Assembly (NCBI RefSeq): GCF_003315795.1
Contig: NZ_QMEY01000005.1
Coordinates: 186,001-250,000, forward strand
Length of the DNA stretch: 64,000 nt
Source of the DNA: Spongiactinospora rosea
Lineage (GTDB): Bacteria > Actinomycetota > Actinomycetes > Streptosporangiales > Streptosporangiaceae
Direction of reading: 5' to 3'
Shown here: positions 62,950-64,000 of the stretch, piece by piece
Position numbering within the stretch: the stretch's first letter is position 1
Layout: each line of letters starts with the position of its first letter
Translations under genes and position numbers: made by a program
The notes under the pieces: model-generated
The model's input: the letters and a program-made list of their open reading frames with translations, nothing else
What the model was told of the DNA's origin: nothing
The model's database searches: none

Positions 62950-62989
62950 TTGACGTCAAACCATGTATTACCTACATTGTAAGTAGGTA
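62950..62989 (+). promoter_or_regulatory. Strong promoter with embedded operator before the LanC-like gene
   Basis: -35 TTGACG (62950-62955), 17-bp spacer, -10 TACATT (62973-62978). A perfect inverted repeat TACCTAC-ATTGTAA-GTAGGTA (62969-62989) overlaps the -10. This arrangement suggests repressor control. Its start is about 20-25 bp before the ribosome-binding site GGGAGGGG. Confidence 0.7.
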
Positions 62990-63008
62990 TTCGGCGGCGG
63001 GAGGGGAC

Positions 63009-64000
63009 ATGACTGCGGACGGGCCGACGTGGCCGCGCGGGAGCACCCCGCTCGAGGCCGCCGTGCTCGCCGGGCGATGGATCCGCTCCGCGGCGGTGGA
63101 GGAGCCCTCCCGCCACGCCGCCGAGCAGCGGGTGCTCTCCTGGCGGGCCAACCCCGACCCGGGCGGCCGGTCCGCCGCGGCGGGCCCCTCGCACTCGCTG
63201 TACGCCGGGGCGGCCGGCATCGTGCTCTTCCTCCTGGAGCTGGCGGCGGCCACGGGCGATGAGTCCTACCTCGACGACGCCCGGGCGGGCGCCAGGGGCT
63301 TGGCGGCGCTCGCCACCGAGCGCGCCGCCGCCTCCGGCCACGACCTGACCCTCTACCACGGCCTGGCGGGCATCGCCTTCGCCTTGGCCGAGGCCGGCTG
63401 GGTGACGGGCGACGAGTCGTTCGAGGACGCCGCGCGGGCGGCGGCCGACCGCATCGTGGCCGGGGCCCGCTCCTTCCGCGGCGGCCTCGGCTGGACCGGC
63501 GATCCCGCCCAGAGCGGCGACGGCGGCATCGTGCTCGCCCTGCTGCACGCGTCGGGCATCCACGGCGTGCCCCGGTACGAAGAGGTCGCCGTGGAGGCGG
63601 CCGCCCGGATCGCCGACCTGGTCGTGCCCGGCCACCGGTTCGGCGAGGAGGGCTGCGCGGGGCTCCCGGCCGACGCGGTCACCCCCGGCTTCCTGTCCGG
63701 CACCGCGGGCACCGCCTTTCTGATGGCCCGCATGTACGGCGTGACCGGGCAGGCCAAGTTCCTCCAGGCGGCCCGCAGGGGCGCGGAGTTCGTCCGCGCG
63801 GTGAGCACCGTGTCGGGGCGCTTCGCACTCGTGCCGCACCACGTCCCGCACGGGCGCACCTTGCACTACCTGGGCTTCTGCTCGGGCTCGGCGGGCGTGG
63901 CGCGGATGTTCTACGAGCTGTACCGCGTCACCGGCGACCAGGGCGACCTCGACTGGGTCGAACGGCTGGCCGGGGGCATCGTGCAGAGCGGCGCGCCCTA
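63009..64000 (+). CDS. LanC-like (lanthionine-cyclase-fold) protein, 3' end beyond window
   Basis: About 330 residues visible from ATG 63009 (GGGAGGGG upstream). The LanC alpha/alpha-barrel repeats are clear: SLYAGAAGIVLFLLELAAATGDE, LYHGLAGIAFALAEAG, GDGGIVLALL, GFLSGTAGTAFLMARMYGVTG and GFCSGSAGVARMFYEL. Zinc ligands differ from canonical LanC: the GFC Cys is present but the preceding HG repeat reads LSG, and Cys-His is Cys-Ser. The final Cys-His repeat is beyond the edge. It may be a lanthipeptide cyclase variant or a repurposed LanC-fold enzyme. No lanthipeptide precursor or dehydratase is seen to the left. Confidence 0.85.
   Translation, partial: MTADGPTWPRGSTPLEAAVLAGRWIRSAAVEEPSRHAAEQRVLSWRANPDPGGRSAAAGPSHSLYAGAAGIVLFLLELAAATGDESYLDDARAGARGLAALATERAAASGHDLTLYHGLAGIAFALAEAGWVTGDESFEDAARAAADRIVAGARSFRGGLGWTGDPAQSGDGGIVLALLHASGIHGVPRYEEVAVEAAARIADLVVPGHRFGEEGCAGLPADAVTPGFLSGTAGTAFLMARMYGVTGQAKFLQAARRGAEFVRAVSTVSGRFALVPHHVPHGRTLHYLGFCSGSAGVARMFYELYRVTGDQGDLDWVERLAGGIVQSGAP

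Overview
The window is very GC-rich DNA with short intergenic gaps, many 4-bp ATGA/GTGA gene overlaps, GTG starts and some leaderless-looking starts. F420-dependent enzymes, an ANTAR regulator, an EF-Tu3-type paralogue and a CBM2-tagged secreted enzyme all point to a filamentous actinomycete. A member of Streptosporangiales (Nonomuraea/Streptosporangium-like) is my best guess, by inference only. No rRNA, tRNA, CRISPR array, transposase, integrase or attachment site was seen.

Layout. 1-10.2 kb: end of a large LuxR/ATPase regulator, a DUF4145-YbaK fusion, an HtrA protease, and a cydABDC cytochrome bd operon with a divergent PadR regulator and a repeated operator. 10.2-19.5 kb: WD40/HEAT protein, hexapeptide-repeat protein, secreted PQQ sugar dehydrogenase with CBM2, TetR, atypical SDR, STAS and GAF-ANTAR signalling proteins, a P450 and a small Cys protein. 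19.5-24.5 kb: NTF2-like protein, a sirtuin-NADAR gene pair, endonuclease V, an MFS transporter and two conserved actinobacterial proteins of unknown function. 24.6-35.4 kb: a minus-strand phosphonate operon, phnD-C-E-F-G-H-I-J-K-L-M plus an inositol-monophosphatase-family gene, almost every junction overlapping. It encodes phosphonate uptake (PhnDCE) and the C-P lyase pathway (PhnG-M); no phnN, phnO or phnP is seen.

35.4-45.9 kb: small protein, esterase, 1000-residue GH38 alpha-mannosidase, secreted HNH nuclease, an MFS transporter with a broken-looking start, a second large LuxR/ATPase regulator paralogous to the one at the left edge, and a DUF5925 AAA ATPase. 46-54.2 kb: F420-linked oxidoreductases, a transglutaminase-like protein, a stand-alone EF-Tu3-type factor with substitutions at antibiotic-contact positions, a quinone-reductase-like MDR under a MerR-type promoter, an MHS transporter and small proteins. 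54.2-57.5 kb: a CoA-transferase/acyl-CoA dehydrogenase pair with a divergent GntR regulator and a TTGGATCCAA operator. 57.5-64 kb: a compact biosynthetic-looking locus. A flavin monooxygenase, FMN hydroxy-acid oxidase, sulfotransferase and divergent P450 overlap one another on the minus strand and face a LanC-like gene that runs off the right edge behind a strong promoter with an embedded inverted repeat.

Most noteworthy: the LanC-like/tailoring-enzyme locus, the miniaturised cytochrome bd, the DUF4145-YbaK fusion with two TTA codons, the sirtuin-NADAR pair, the phn operon ending in a phosphatase-family gene, and the EF-Tu3 paralogue with Ala at the position of the E. coli G275A GE2270A-resistance change.
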